This document shows, in pieces, positions 7,899 to 16,413 of a DNA stretch of 64,000 nucleotides. The translations under genes were made by a program, and so were the position numbers. This DNA comes from Pontibacter chinhatensis (GTDB lineage Bacteria; Bacteroidota; Bacteroidia; Cytophagales; Hymenobacteraceae), in assembly GCF_900113285.1 (NCBI RefSeq), contig NZ_FOOT01000001.1:1216064-1280063 (forward strand), read 5' to 3'. A model generated the notes under the pieces. The model did no database searches. It had not been told where the DNA came from and saw nothing but the letters and a program-made list of their open reading frames with translations. Each line of letters starts with the position of its first letter. The first letter of the stretch is position 1.

Positions 7899-10800
7899 TT
7901 AGAAACTAACATTTAAACCTGCCTGGAACGAGCGGGGCTGCGGTACGACGGCGTGGTCGATGCCACGCACGTTCTGATTGTTGCCGGCTACGTTCACTTC
8001 CGGATCCAAGCCGCTGTAGTTGGTCAGGGTCCAGAGGTTAGTGCCCGAGACATACACGCGCAGGCTGGAAATTTTATACTTGCTCAGGGCGGCAGAAGGC
8101 ACCGTGTAACCCAGCGTTACCGAGCGCAGGCGCAGGAACGAGCCATCCTCGATGAAGCGGCTGCTTGGCAAGGTATAGTTGTTGCCTTTTTTGGTCAGGC
8201 GTGGCATGTCTGTCATGTCGCCCGTCTGCTGCCAACGGTTCAGTTGGCCTGGCAGGTAAGAGATGGAGCCATTACGTGTGCCCCCGTGCTCCATAAAGTA
8301 ACGGTTCAGGTTCAGGATCTCGTTGCCATACTCCCCATAGATTAAGGCACCCAGATCAAAATTCTTGTATCGCACCGTGTTATTCAGGCCACCAAAAAAG
8401 TCCGGGGCGGCATTGGCCACAATCTGGCGGTCAGCCACCGTAATGCTACCATTCTGGTCCACGTCGTCGTACACGGCGTCGCCGGTCTGTGGGTCTACGT
8501 ACAGCTGCTTGTACACCCAAAAGTCATACACCGAGCCGCCTTCTTCCATCCGTACCCAATCGCGGGAGTGCTGGTTAATCGGAATCGGGAGCTTTTCGAT
8601 CTTATTCACATTGCGGGCAATATTCAGGCTGGTGGTCCAGGTGAGGTCCTCGCGTTCGATGTTGGTGGTAGAGATGTTGAGTTCTACACCTTTGTTGCTG
8701 ATCTCTCCCAGGTTTTCGAACACGCTGCTAAAGCCGGTTTTAGACGCCACCGGTACTTCCAGGAGCAGGTCTTTGGTATACTTGTTATAGTAGTTGGCCT
8801 CCACTTTCAGGCGGTTTTGGAGCAGCCCCAGGTCCAGGCCGATATTCCACTGACGCGTGGTCTCCCACTTCAGGTCCGGGTTGGCCAGTTGCTGGTGGCT
8901 GATGCCCGGCAGGCCCTCATAGTTGCGGCCCGCTCTCCATAGCCCGAGCGAAGCAAAGTCGTTTATGCCGTTCTGGTTACCCGTCACGCCGATGTTGGCG
9001 CGCAGCTTGATCAAATCGAAAGGCAGGTCTTGGGCAAAGGCTTCCTCGGAAATGATCCAGGAAGCACCCAGCGACGGGAACACGCCCCAGCGGTTGGAAG
9101 TGCCGAAACGGGAGGAGGCGTCGGCACGCACGCTGCCGTCGATGCTGTACCTGTCCTTGAAAGTATAGCCGGCGCGGGAGAAGAACGATATCAACCCGTT
9201 CTGGCTGGAGTTGGTTGAAGCCGTCTGCAAAGACGAGGAGGCAATCTCCTGGAAGTTGTCGCTCGGGAAATTGCGGCCAGTCAGCGAGAGGAAGTTATAC
9301 TTGGTCTGCTGCACCGTGTTACCCAAGATCACGTTCAGGAAGTGGTCGTTGCCGAGGCGCTTGTTGTAGGTAAGCAGCTGCTCGTTAATGAGCGTTACCA
9401 GCTTGCTTTCGCTGCGGCTGGCGTTACCTGCCGGCAGGCCCACGCTGATCTGCGTGTTGTTGTATACTTTGTCGGCATACGCATTGTAGTCGATGCTCCA
9501 GTTCGACTTGAGGGTCAGCCCGTCCAGGATCTCATACTCCCCGTAGAGGTTGGAAATCAGGCGGCTGCTTTCGCCCTGGATGTTAAGGTTCTCGATCAGG
9601 GCCAGGTGGTTATCGAAGATTGAGTGACGCGCGTAGCTGCCATCTTCGTTAAACACCGGCAGGTAAGTAGGCACGTACAAAGCCGAGTTAATCACGCCCT
9701 GAGCGCTGTCGTCGTTGCGGCTCTGGTTGCGCTTGCTATACGAGATGGAGGTGCTGGTACCGATGGTCAGGCGCTTGTTTACCAGATGGTCGTAGTTGAA
9801 CCGGCCACTGAAACGCTCGAACTCTGCCGGCTTCACGATGCCTTCCTGCTTAAAGTACCCGCCGCCCAGAAAGAAGCGGTTGGATTCGCCGCCGCCCGAG
9901 GCCGATAGGTCATAGCTCTGCGTAGTTGCTGTCTGGAACACATCCGGAATGCGGGAATAGGTGGTCTGCTCTTCCGGCAAACCTAAGCCGCCTTCGCTCC
10001 TAGGGCGAAATGGCAGGGTGGACAGGCTACCCCCATCGTTAAGATGCGTTTCGTTGATGAGCTCCGCTTCCTGCTGCGCGTTCACGGTTTCATAGATCTT
10101 GGGCGCCTTCGCAACGCCAAAATAAGTCTGGAAATTGATGCGCGTGCCGGCATTGGTTTTGCCGCGCTTCGTAGTGATGAGCACGACGCCGTTTGCGCCA
10201 CGCGCACCGTAAATCGCCGTGGCGTTCGCGTCCTTCAGTATTTCGATGCTTTCGATGTCTGCCGGGTTCAGGTCAGCCAGCGGGTTGGTCGTTTGCCCGC
10301 CCAGGCTCAGGCCTGAAAGGGACAGGTTGTTAATAAACACACCGTCGACCACGTAAAGCGGCTCGTTGCTGGCATTAATCGAGGTATTGCCCCGGATACG
10401 CACGAAGATACCTCCCCCGGGCGTGCCGCTAGCGGCCGCTATCTGCACCCCCGACGCTTTTCCCTGCAACAGTTGGTCCGGGGACGGAGCCGGTATGCCT
10501 TTCAGCTCCTGTGGGTTAACCGAGGTCACGGCGCTGGAAACAGCCTTCTGCGACTGTGTACCGTAACCTACAACCACCACTTCCTCCAGGGCTTTGGTGT
10601 CTTCCTGCAAGGTTACGTTCAAGGCCTGGCCTTCTGCTTTTATTTCTTTTAAAGTATAGCCCAGGCTGGAAATGATAAGCGTCTGGCCATTTTCAACTGG
10701 CAGGTTAAAGCTGCCGTCCACACCGGTTACGGTGCCTTTGTCAGTGCCTTTTATCTGCACGCGGGCCCCGATCAGGGGCTCACCGGTTTTGGCGTCTTTC

Positions 10801-10910
10801 ACTGTGCCCTGTGTTAGGGTGCTTTGTGCCAGCACACTGCCACCGAAGGCCAGCAAGAGGCCCAGCGAGAGTAGCAGCCGCACAAGTTTGGATATAGTAT
10901 ATGTTTGCAT
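7899..10910 (-). CDS. SusC/RagA-family TonB-dependent outer-membrane transporter (SAM-riboswitch operon)
   Basis: This TonB-dependent importer has about 1003 residues. The ATG at 10910 (MQTYTISKLV) is preferred because it starts a normal signal peptide ending near GGSVLAQS; the longer frame from 10943 adds an unlikely leader. Order of parts: signal peptide, carboxypeptidase-regulatory-like beta-sandwich (GTVKDAKTGEPLIGARVQIKG), TonB-box region LEEVVVVGYGTQ, plug domain (LLQGKASGVQI, RIRGNTSINASNEPLYVVDGV, DANATAIYGARGANGVVLITT), then the beta-barrel ending in NVSF. It has no STN domain, so it does not signal through FecR. It is co-transcribed with the downstream SusD partner. A 430-nt leader carries a SAM-I riboswitch at 11343-11444, so expression should respond to S-adenosylmethionine. 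Import of methionine-containing peptides is my inference. Confidence 0.92.
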   Translation of the reverse strand: MQTYTISKLVRLLLSLGLLLAFGGSVLAQSTLTQGTVKDAKTGEPLIGARVQIKGTDKGTVTGVDGSFNLPVENGQTLIISSLGYTLKEIKAEGQALNVTLQEDTKALEEVVVVGYGTQSQKAVSSAVTSVNPQELKGIPAPSPDQLLQGKASGVQIAAASGTPGGGIFVRIRGNTSINASNEPLYVVDGVFINNLSLSGLSLGGQTTNPLADLNPADIESIEILKDANATAIYGARGANGVVLITTKRGKTNAGTRINFQTYFGVAKAPKIYETVNAQQEAELINETHLNDGGSLSTLPFRPRSEGGLGLPEEQTTYSRIPDVFQTATTQSYDLSASGGGESNRFFLGGGYFKQEGIVKPAEFERFSGRFNYDHLVNKRLTIGTSTSISYSKRNQSRNDDSAQGVINSALYVPTYLPVFNEDGSYARHSIFDNHLALIENLNIQGESSRLISNLYGEYEILDGLTLKSNWSIDYNAYADKVYNNTQISVGLPAGNASRSESKLVTLINEQLLTYNKRLGNDHFLNVILGNTVQQTKYNFLSLTGRNFPSDNFQEIASSSLQTASTNSSQNGLISFFSRAGYTFKDRYSIDGSVRADASSRFGTSNRWGVFPSLGASWIISEEAFAQDLPFDLIKLRANIGVTGNQNGINDFASLGLWRAGRNYEGLPGISHQQLANPDLKWETTRQWNIGLDLGLLQNRLKVEANYYNKYTKDLLLEVPVASKTGFSSVFENLGEISNKGVELNISTTNIEREDLTWTTSLNIARNVNKIEKLPIPINQHSRDWVRMEEGGSVYDFWVYKQLYVDPQTGDAVYDDVDQNGSITVADRQIVANAAPDFFGGLNNTVRYKNFDLGALIYGEYGNEILNLNRYFMEHGGTRNGSISYLPGQLNRWQQTGDMTDMPRLTKKGNNYTLPSSRFIEDGSFLRLRSVTLGYTVPSAALSKYKISSLRVYVSGTNLWTLTNYSGLDPEVNVAGNNQNVRGIDHAVVPQPRSFQAGLNVSF

Positions 10911-11342
10911 TTTAGCGTTAATAATTAGACAAAGTATTCCCATGCTGCAAATGGGAAGTTTGCAGTAATGGCAAATTATAGAAAAGGATTTATGGGATTA
11001 GTGCAACTACTGCGCTAGCAACAACAGTTGCACATGCACATTCGCTGGTGAACCGGCGTGAAAGAGGAAGAAATGAACCTCCGGAAAGCATAGGCCAGTG
11101 CATAAAGGCATGGCGTAATCTGGGGTAGATGATTGCCCATGATCAAACAAGATTAAAAAAATGGGTAGAAAAGAATACGAAGAAGTTGCTGCACCGGCAG
11201 GGTGCTTTTAGCTGCAAACAGAGAAATGGTTGGAGCTTAACAACAACAGCTATAACAACACATCAGGGCAGCGGGCGCTGCTTCAAATGATAAAACGGTT
11301 GTCAAAAATGCTGGTTTGGTGTGCTGTGCGTTCATGCGTTCA

Positions 11343-11444
11343 ATTTATATGTCCCAAAATTGGGCAGGAGTTAGCACCTTTTCAGTATGACTGCTGGTTG
11401 CTAGAGGTTCACGGAGCCTGCTCTCTTCCCTCTTCTTTATAAAT
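11343..11444 (-). ncRNA. SAM-I (S-box) riboswitch, copy 1, leader of the SusC/SusD operon
   Basis: Read on the minus strand, P1 arms ATTTATA and TATAAAT close a fold with the S-box landmarks in the right order. These are GAGAGCAGGCTCCGTGA (kink-turn region), CTAGCAACC (J2/3), AAAGGTGCTAACTCC (J3/4), and the P4 hairpin CCCAA-TT-TTGGG. The pseudoknot that defines the class is present: GCAGG in the P2 loop pairs with CCTGC after the GGTGCTA motif. A promoter lies just upstream at 11461-11492. SAM binding usually turns expression off. Recognised from consensus motifs, without a covariance-model run. Confidence 0.88.
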
Positions 11445-11460
11445 CTTGATAAAGATGCTG

Positions 11461-11492
11461 CAAAGGTAAGGGCAGGATTTTTAGTGATGCAA
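11461..11492 (-). promoter_or_regulatory. Bacteroidetes-type promoter for the SusC/SusD operon
   Basis: On the minus strand TTG (11490-11492) is followed after 21 nt by TACCTTTG (11461-11468), a full match to the -33/-7 consensus TTG, 19-21 nt, TAnnTTTG. Transcription would begin a few bases before the P1 stem of riboswitch copy 1. Confidence 0.85.
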
Positions 11493-11695
11493 GCTTTTTG
11501 TCAAAATTATTTTCATTTTAAAATTAAATCAGACGATTCAGAACCACCTTGGAAGGCATCTTGCTAAAACACAAAACTACTTAAAAGCAACTCCTCCCCC
11601 CTTTTTCGGGTGATTCACCTGTTTGTTTCCGGTTGCAAAGAACATCCGATAACTGGTATGAAATGTCATTGGTGAAATGAAACCCTAAAAAAATA

Positions 11696-11728
11696 TTTGG
11701 AATTCTGAATGTCGCGGGCATACCTTTG
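11696..11728 (+). promoter_or_regulatory. Bacteroidetes-type promoter for the M14 peptidase gene
   Basis: TTTG at 11696-11699, a 21-nt spacer, then TACCTTTG at 11721-11728. The -7 octamer is identical to the one facing the other way at 11461-11468, so the inverted duplication includes the promoter core. Confidence 0.85.
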
Positions 11729-11732
11729 CCAT

Positions 11733-11835
11733 GAATTTATACCGAAGAAGCGAGAGAGCAGGCTCCATGACCTTCTAGCAACCAGTTGATGAACCAGGTG
11801 CTACGTCCTGCCCAATTTTTGGGAACTATAAGTTT
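11733..11835 (+). ncRNA. SAM-I (S-box) riboswitch, copy 2, leader of the M14 peptidase gene
   Basis: P1 pairs 11733-11741 with 11827-11835. Inside are the same landmarks as copy 1: GAGAGCAGGCTCCATGA, CTAGCAACC, CAGGTGCTACGTCC, and a P4 hairpin made from CCCAA and TTGGG. The class-defining pseudoknot GCAGG / CCTGC is conserved. Copy 2 differs from copy 1 at many stem and P3 positions while the motifs are kept, which argues for two functional aptamers, not one copy and a relic. It would tie expression of the downstream secreted peptidase to the SAM level. Confidence 0.88.
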
Positions 11836-12138
11836 TACATCATGCAAACAGTCTACAGCTCCTTTCCGGGGCGCACGGGTTTCTTCATCTCTTTCCTGAG
11901 CATTACCTCCTACTCGCTTTCCTGCTGTTGTAGCAAGTAACCTTTTGGCTTCGGCAGTTGCCAGCCGACACGGCAAGTACCCTCTCAAGTCTTTAGGAAC
12001 AAGGAGCGTTTGGTTGCGTTTGCAGGCTTTCTGCCTGCTACCTCCTCGCTCACCTGCTTCAGAGCCAGCCTTTTCAACCTGTTTATTCAGACAAGGCATC
12101 TGCGCCTGGTCCTTCTTTCATCTATATTTGAACTCACC

Positions 12139-14742
12139 ATGCATTCCAACTCCCGGAGGCCTGCTTTAGGGCTTCTCTTCACTCTCGTCTTATGGGCATT
12201 TGCTGCGCTGCCATTGTTGGCGCAGAACAGCTACTACTTTCCCAAAACCAAAAACTTTGATCCGAAAATTCCGACGCCGGAGCAATTCCTGGGCTACGGC
12301 ATCGGGGAGCGGCAAACGCGCTATGACCGCGTGGTGGCTTACCTGCAGGAGCTAGACCGGGTGTCCGATAAGGTGCGCATCGAGACCATTGGGTATACTT
12401 ACGAGCACCGCCCGCAGGTGATTGTCACCATCACCTCGCCGGAGAACCACGGCCAGTTGGAGCAGATCCGCCAGGAGCACCTGCAACTAACCGATCCGGC
12501 CAAGGCGGCGCCAGCCCTTACCAACATGCCGGTGCTGGTGCATCTGGCCTACAACGTGCACGGCAATGAATCGTCCAGCACTGAAGTATCCCTGCTCACA
12601 GCGTATTACCTGGCGGCCAACCAGGATCCGGAAACCCAGCGCTACCTCAAAGAATCAGTGGTTTTCATCGAACCGGCCCAGAACCCCGATGGTCGTGACC
12701 GCCACACCAACTGGGTCAGCATGCACCAGGGCAACCCCGCCGTAAGCGACCCCGCTGACCGAGAGCACAACGAAGTATGGCCAGGCGGCCGTGGCAACCA
12801 CTACTGGTTCGACCTGAACCGTGACTGGCTGCCGCTGGCGCACGTGGAAAGCCGCAACCGCATGGAGTTTTACCACAAGTGGCTGCCCAACGTGTTCATC
12901 GATTTTCATGAGATGGGCACTAACTCGACTTACTACTTTGAGCCGAGCAAACCCTACAGTTCGGAAAACCGCCTGATCCCACGCAGCACCTACGACGGAC
13001 TGAATGTATTAATGGCCAGGTACCATGCCGAGGCGCTGGATGAGCTGGGTTCGCTATACTTTACCAAGGAGCAGTACGACAACATTTACCCGGGCTACGG
13101 TTCTACTTATCCGGATTTTCAGGGAGGGGTAGGCATTACGTTTGAGCAGGCCAGTTCCCGGGGCAACAAGCAGGAGCACTCCTTGGGCGTGCTCACCTTT
13201 GCCTTCACCATCCGCAACCACCTGACCACTGGTCTGGCCACGGTAAAAGCAGCCGTCGAAAACCGTGAGACGCTGCTCAGGCATCAGCGCGAGTTCTACG
13301 AGTCGGCCTTGGCCGACGGACGCAGGAACGGGGTGCGGGCATACATCTACGGTGAGAATTACGACGCCACCCGGTTGCGCAAGTTCACCGAGCTTTTGCT
13401 GGCCCACCGCATTGAAGTGTATGAACTGGAGAAATCACAACGTATAAACGGGCAGCAGTTCGAGAAAGGCAAGGCCTACGTTGTGCCAACCGAACAGCCC
13501 CAATACCGCCTGGTGGAGTCCATTTTTGCCAAAACAAAAGAGTTTGACGACAGCGTGTTTTACGACGCATCGACCTGGACGCTGGCACTGGCTTATAACC
13601 TGCCGCACGCAGGCCTGAAGGCTAAGGGAGCATTGGGCAAACGCATTACCGAACTGGCGCCTCTAACACCTAACGTACCAGCGCAAAGCCACTATGCGTA
13701 CCTGCTGGATTGGGCAGACTATAACGCGGCCGGTGCTTTGTACCTGCTGCAGGACAAAGGCGTGATCACGCAAACGATCTTTAAACCGTTTACAGCCTCC
13801 ACCTCCTCCGGACCTAAAGCCTACCAGCCTGGCACGATTACCATACCGGTGGCGTCGCAACAGATCTCTTCTGATTCGTTATATAAAGTGATAACAGAGG
13901 TCGCGCAGCTAAAGCAGATCAGCTTTGAGTCAGTGAAGACTGGCCTGAGTTTGAACGGCATTGACCTGGGCAGCAACAACATCCAGACGCTGCGCAAGCC
14001 AGAGGCGCTACTGCTCACCGGCCAGGGTATCACCTCGTATGAGGCTGGCGAAGTATGGTTTCTGCTCGACGAGCAGCTCCACATGCCTATCTCCAAAGTG
14101 GATCTGGCTTCCTTTCCACGCCTGAGCCTGCGCCGCTACAACACCATCGTGCTGGTAAGCGGCATGTACAACAGCCTCGACAAAGCCTCGGTGGAAAAAC
14201 TCAAGCGCTGGGTGACAGATGGGGGCACGCTGATTACCTTCAAGTCGGCTGCGGAGTGGGCCATCAAACAAGGGCTGGCGCAGGGCAAGGCCATACCCGC
14301 CCAAGACACAGCCAGCAATGCTGCGCGCATTGATTTTGCCGATGCCCGCCCGACAGAGGGAGCCAAATCGGTAGGAGGCTCGATTTATGAGGTTGACCTG
14401 GATACCTCACACCCATTGGGCTTTGGCTTTACTAACCGTAAGCTGCCGGTGTACCGCAACAGTACCACCATTCTGGCGCCTGCCAAAAACCCTTACAGCA
14501 CAGTGGCTCAGTATACGAATGAGCCGTGGCTGAGCGGCTATGTATCGAAGGCCAACCTGAACAAGATCAAAAATTCAGCGGCGCTGCTGGTCAGCGATCA
14601 GGGGCAGGGCCGCGTGATCCTGTTCTCAGACAACCCGAACTTCCGCGGCACCTGGTACGGCACCAACCGCCTGTTCTTTAATGCTCTTTTCTTCGGATCG
14701 GTGATTAAAACACCTGGCACGGCAGTGGCAACTGAACACTAG
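12139..14742 (+). CDS. Secreted M14-family zinc carboxypeptidase
   Basis: The 867-residue secreted metallopeptidase removes C-terminal residues from peptides. The ATG at 12139 is chosen because it opens a signal peptide (hydrophobic 10-27, cleavage near LLAQN). The longer frame from 12010 would translate the riboswitch leader. Zinc ligands are His141 and Glu144 (VHGNE) and His257 (DFHEMG); the catalytic Glu is Glu336 in GVGITFEQASS. Asn and Arg of FDLNRDW (225-231) fit the substrate-binding pocket. The C-terminal half (about 470-867) resembles the extension, including a class-I-glutaminase-like fold, seen in large Bacteroidetes M14 proteins. It is transcribed divergently from the SusC/SusD operon under a matching SAM-I riboswitch, so the products may work together in peptide use. 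Confidence 0.92.
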   Translation: MHSNSRRPALGLLFTLVLWAFAALPLLAQNSYYFPKTKNFDPKIPTPEQFLGYGIGERQTRYDRVVAYLQELDRVSDKVRIETIGYTYEHRPQVIVTITSPENHGQLEQIRQEHLQLTDPAKAAPALTNMPVLVHLAYNVHGNESSSTEVSLLTAYYLAANQDPETQRYLKESVVFIEPAQNPDGRDRHTNWVSMHQGNPAVSDPADREHNEVWPGGRGNHYWFDLNRDWLPLAHVESRNRMEFYHKWLPNVFIDFHEMGTNSTYYFEPSKPYSSENRLIPRSTYDGLNVLMARYHAEALDELGSLYFTKEQYDNIYPGYGSTYPDFQGGVGITFEQASSRGNKQEHSLGVLTFAFTIRNHLTTGLATVKAAVENRETLLRHQREFYESALADGRRNGVRAYIYGENYDATRLRKFTELLLAHRIEVYELEKSQRINGQQFEKGKAYVVPTEQPQYRLVESIFAKTKEFDDSVFYDASTWTLALAYNLPHAGLKAKGALGKRITELAPLTPNVPAQSHYAYLLDWADYNAAGALYLLQDKGVITQTIFKPFTASTSSGPKAYQPGTITIPVASQQISSDSLYKVITEVAQLKQISFESVKTGLSLNGIDLGSNNIQTLRKPEALLLTGQGITSYEAGEVWFLLDEQLHMPISKVDLASFPRLSLRRYNTIVLVSGMYNSLDKASVEKLKRWVTDGGTLITFKSAAEWAIKQGLAQGKAIPAQDTASNAARIDFADARPTEGAKSVGGSIYEVDLDTSHPLGFGFTNRKLPVYRNSTTILAPAKNPYSTVAQYTNEPWLSGYVSKANLNKIKNSAALLVSDQGQGRVILFSDNPNFRGTWYGTNRLFFNALFFGSVIKTPGTAVATEH

Positions 14743-14796
14743 GAATCTTGCAGCCTGGAGCGATTACACGATAAGCCAAGCGTTATATTAGCTCCT

Positions 14797-14848
14797 GTAC
14801 AGATAGAAAGAGCCTGCACTTATAAGTGCAGGCTCTTTCTATCTGTAT
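14797..14848. terminator. Long bidirectional terminator
   Basis: A near-perfect palindrome of about 50 bp (24-bp arms meeting at TATA, core AAAGAGCCTGCACTTA) lies between the convergent M14 and retropepsin-like genes. Its A-rich and T-rich flanks within the arms suit termination on both strands. Confidence 0.8.
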
Positions 14849-14901
14849 GAACATTCATTAGCAACTCTTTCCTGCTAACAATCCAGGCTCCTGTATCCAC
14901 G

Positions 14902-16203
14902 CTACTCAAAGGCGACGTAGGCTCCCTCAAAGGAGATTGTCATGGTTCTAAATTGCCTAATGAAGTCCTGGCCGATGATGCCAAAATAAATCTCCCCGTT
15001 CGTAGAGATAGGATCCTGGCTGACAAACACCTTTTTCAGGCTGACGGGCTTCCCGCTCAGGAAGAAGGTAAGCTCCGGCACTTCATACCCTTTTAGCACC
15101 AGACCGCCACCCGTGCCTTCTGCCTTAAGTTCCTGCGAAGTGCCCTCTGCCTCTACAGTGGGTTTATACCTCTTGAAAAAGTTATCGCTCAGCTTCGTCC
15201 TGTCAGCGCCCGTATCAAAAGTATAGGGGAGCTCTTCGCCGTTGAAAGAAAGGTAAATCACCGGCTTGAGCCCGTCAATAATCATGTTGGGTTTTACATC
15301 CCTCTTCGCTTTCTCCCCATTAACCGTGAGCTGCGTCCGGTCGGTAAAGGTTAAGGTCCCGAAATGGCTGATAATGGGAAAGCCTATGATACCATTTATC
15401 TTGTAAAAGCCCCCTCCAAAGCTTAAGGCACTGTCAGGGAAGACCAGGAACACGGCATTGGAAACCTCAATGCCCCCGACGCGAAACCGCTCCCCTAGCG
15501 CCAGTTTCACAGGCGTAGCCAGGCCGGTAATGCCACTCTTCACAGGTATCGTCGAATCACTCACAATTTCAAAGCCCAATTCTTTGGCATAACTCTCAGA
15601 CAGTACGGATAAACCGGCCCCCGAATCAAATACCATGTCGTGCACCTGTTCCCCTACCTGCACCGGAATGTTTAACAGGCCTGCTTTGTCCTTCTTTAAC
15701 TGGATCTCCAAACCGCGAACCTTCTCCACCACTTGCGAAGGCACGCCGGAGAGCAGCCTCCAGATCTTTAGCGCCTCTGCTTCCTCCTGGTACTCCTCCG
15801 GCGTGAAAAACGCCCTGTAGGTAGAAAGCAGCAGGGTTCCTGTCCGGGCAGCGCTTTGGTAATCAAATAGCTTTATATGGTTGTCGTAGGCGGTTTTCAA
15901 GGCAACATAAGACAAGGTATCCTCGGCTGACAGGTTTGTAGCACCTGCCTTGGCAGACCTGAGAAGTTTGTTTGACTTTTTTGCCTTCCCGTAGGCATTG
16001 TAAACCGTTGCCTGATATATTTGTCTCGTCTTCCTGTCAAGCTGCCCGTTGTCCCGGATCAACTGGGAAAGGGCCGAAAGGTCTTTCCGTCGGTAAAGGC
16101 CATACGGCTCATGCGTTTGCCCGAACAAGGAGCTTAAAGAAATGAATAAGAGCAGAAAGAGCAGAACGCCACCCTTGGAGGCATTACCTAATGTACGTTT
16201 CAT
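14902..16203 (-). CDS. Secreted protein with two retropepsin-like aspartic protease domains
   Basis: The 433-residue protein has a signal peptide (hydrophobic 11-27, cleavage near FGQT) when started at the ATG at 16203, which I prefer to the one 39 bp upstream. Two retroviral-type aspartyl protease half-domains follow a helical N-terminal region. The first has FDSGAGLSVLS (Asp193-Ser-Gly) and the second FDTGADRTKLS (Asp330-Thr-Gly). Each carries the later hydrophobic-Gly flap region (GIIGFPIISHFG; FGIIGQDFIRQF). In this family (gag-asp-like, PF13650/PF13975) two domains in one chain can build one pepsin-like active site. The substrate is unknown. It has its own transcription unit, convergent with the M14 gene. 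Confidence 0.8.
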   Translation of the reverse strand: MKRTLGNASKGGVLLFLLLFISLSSLFGQTHEPYGLYRRKDLSALSQLIRDNGQLDRKTRQIYQATVYNAYGKAKKSNKLLRSAKAGATNLSAEDTLSYVALKTAYDNHIKLFDYQSAARTGTLLLSTYRAFFTPEEYQEEAEALKIWRLLSGVPSQVVEKVRGLEIQLKKDKAGLLNIPVQVGEQVHDMVFDSGAGLSVLSESYAKELGFEIVSDSTIPVKSGITGLATPVKLALGERFRVGGIEVSNAVFLVFPDSALSFGGGFYKINGIIGFPIISHFGTLTFTDRTQLTVNGEKAKRDVKPNMIIDGLKPVIYLSFNGEELPYTFDTGADRTKLSDNFFKRYKPTVEAEGTSQELKAEGTGGGLVLKGYEVPELTFFLSGKPVSLKKVFVSQDPISTNGEIYFGIIGQDFIRQFRTMTISFEGAYVAFE

Positions 16204-16413
16204 AGTTTTATCATTGTATAGCGTAACGGAGCAAATATGCACTGAGGGAACAGCCTGTAAAAGTAAGCCTTACAAGTCTTACTACGAATCGAACCAACTA
16301 CTATAGCAGCAACAGACTGTCCGGGTATTTCAGTACCTCATTTCGCAAAAGGACACGATGCTGAACGCACTTCATGATTCAAAGTAAAGCTTTGCTTTCT
16401 GCAGCGGGGCATC

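Larger units (their letters stand above)
10911..12138. other. Divergent regulatory region between the SusC/SusD operon and the M14 peptidase gene
   Basis: About 1.2 kb without a supported gene. It holds two outward-facing Bacteroidetes promoters and two SAM-I riboswitches, listed separately, arranged as a diverged inverted repeat about 102 bp long with roughly 290 bp between the copies. The centre (11510-11690) is AT-rich. Leaders of about 430 nt (toward susC) and 300 nt (toward the peptidase) separate each aptamer from its start codon. The peptidase leader contains the small hairpin GCAGGC-TTTCT-GCCTGC near 12030. I do not see a canonical U-tract terminator in either leader, so the expression platforms remain undefined. 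Confidence 0.7.

Noticed and set aside
11737..12099. 120-codon minus-strand frame, and a 70-codon plus-strand frame at 11230-11442, sharing the ending HGACSL
   Set aside because: The shared peptide ending comes from the inverted SAM-I riboswitch copies, not from related proteins.
12010..12138. N-terminal extension of the M14 peptidase
   Set aside because: It would translate the riboswitch leader, and the ATG at 12139 begins a proper signal peptide.
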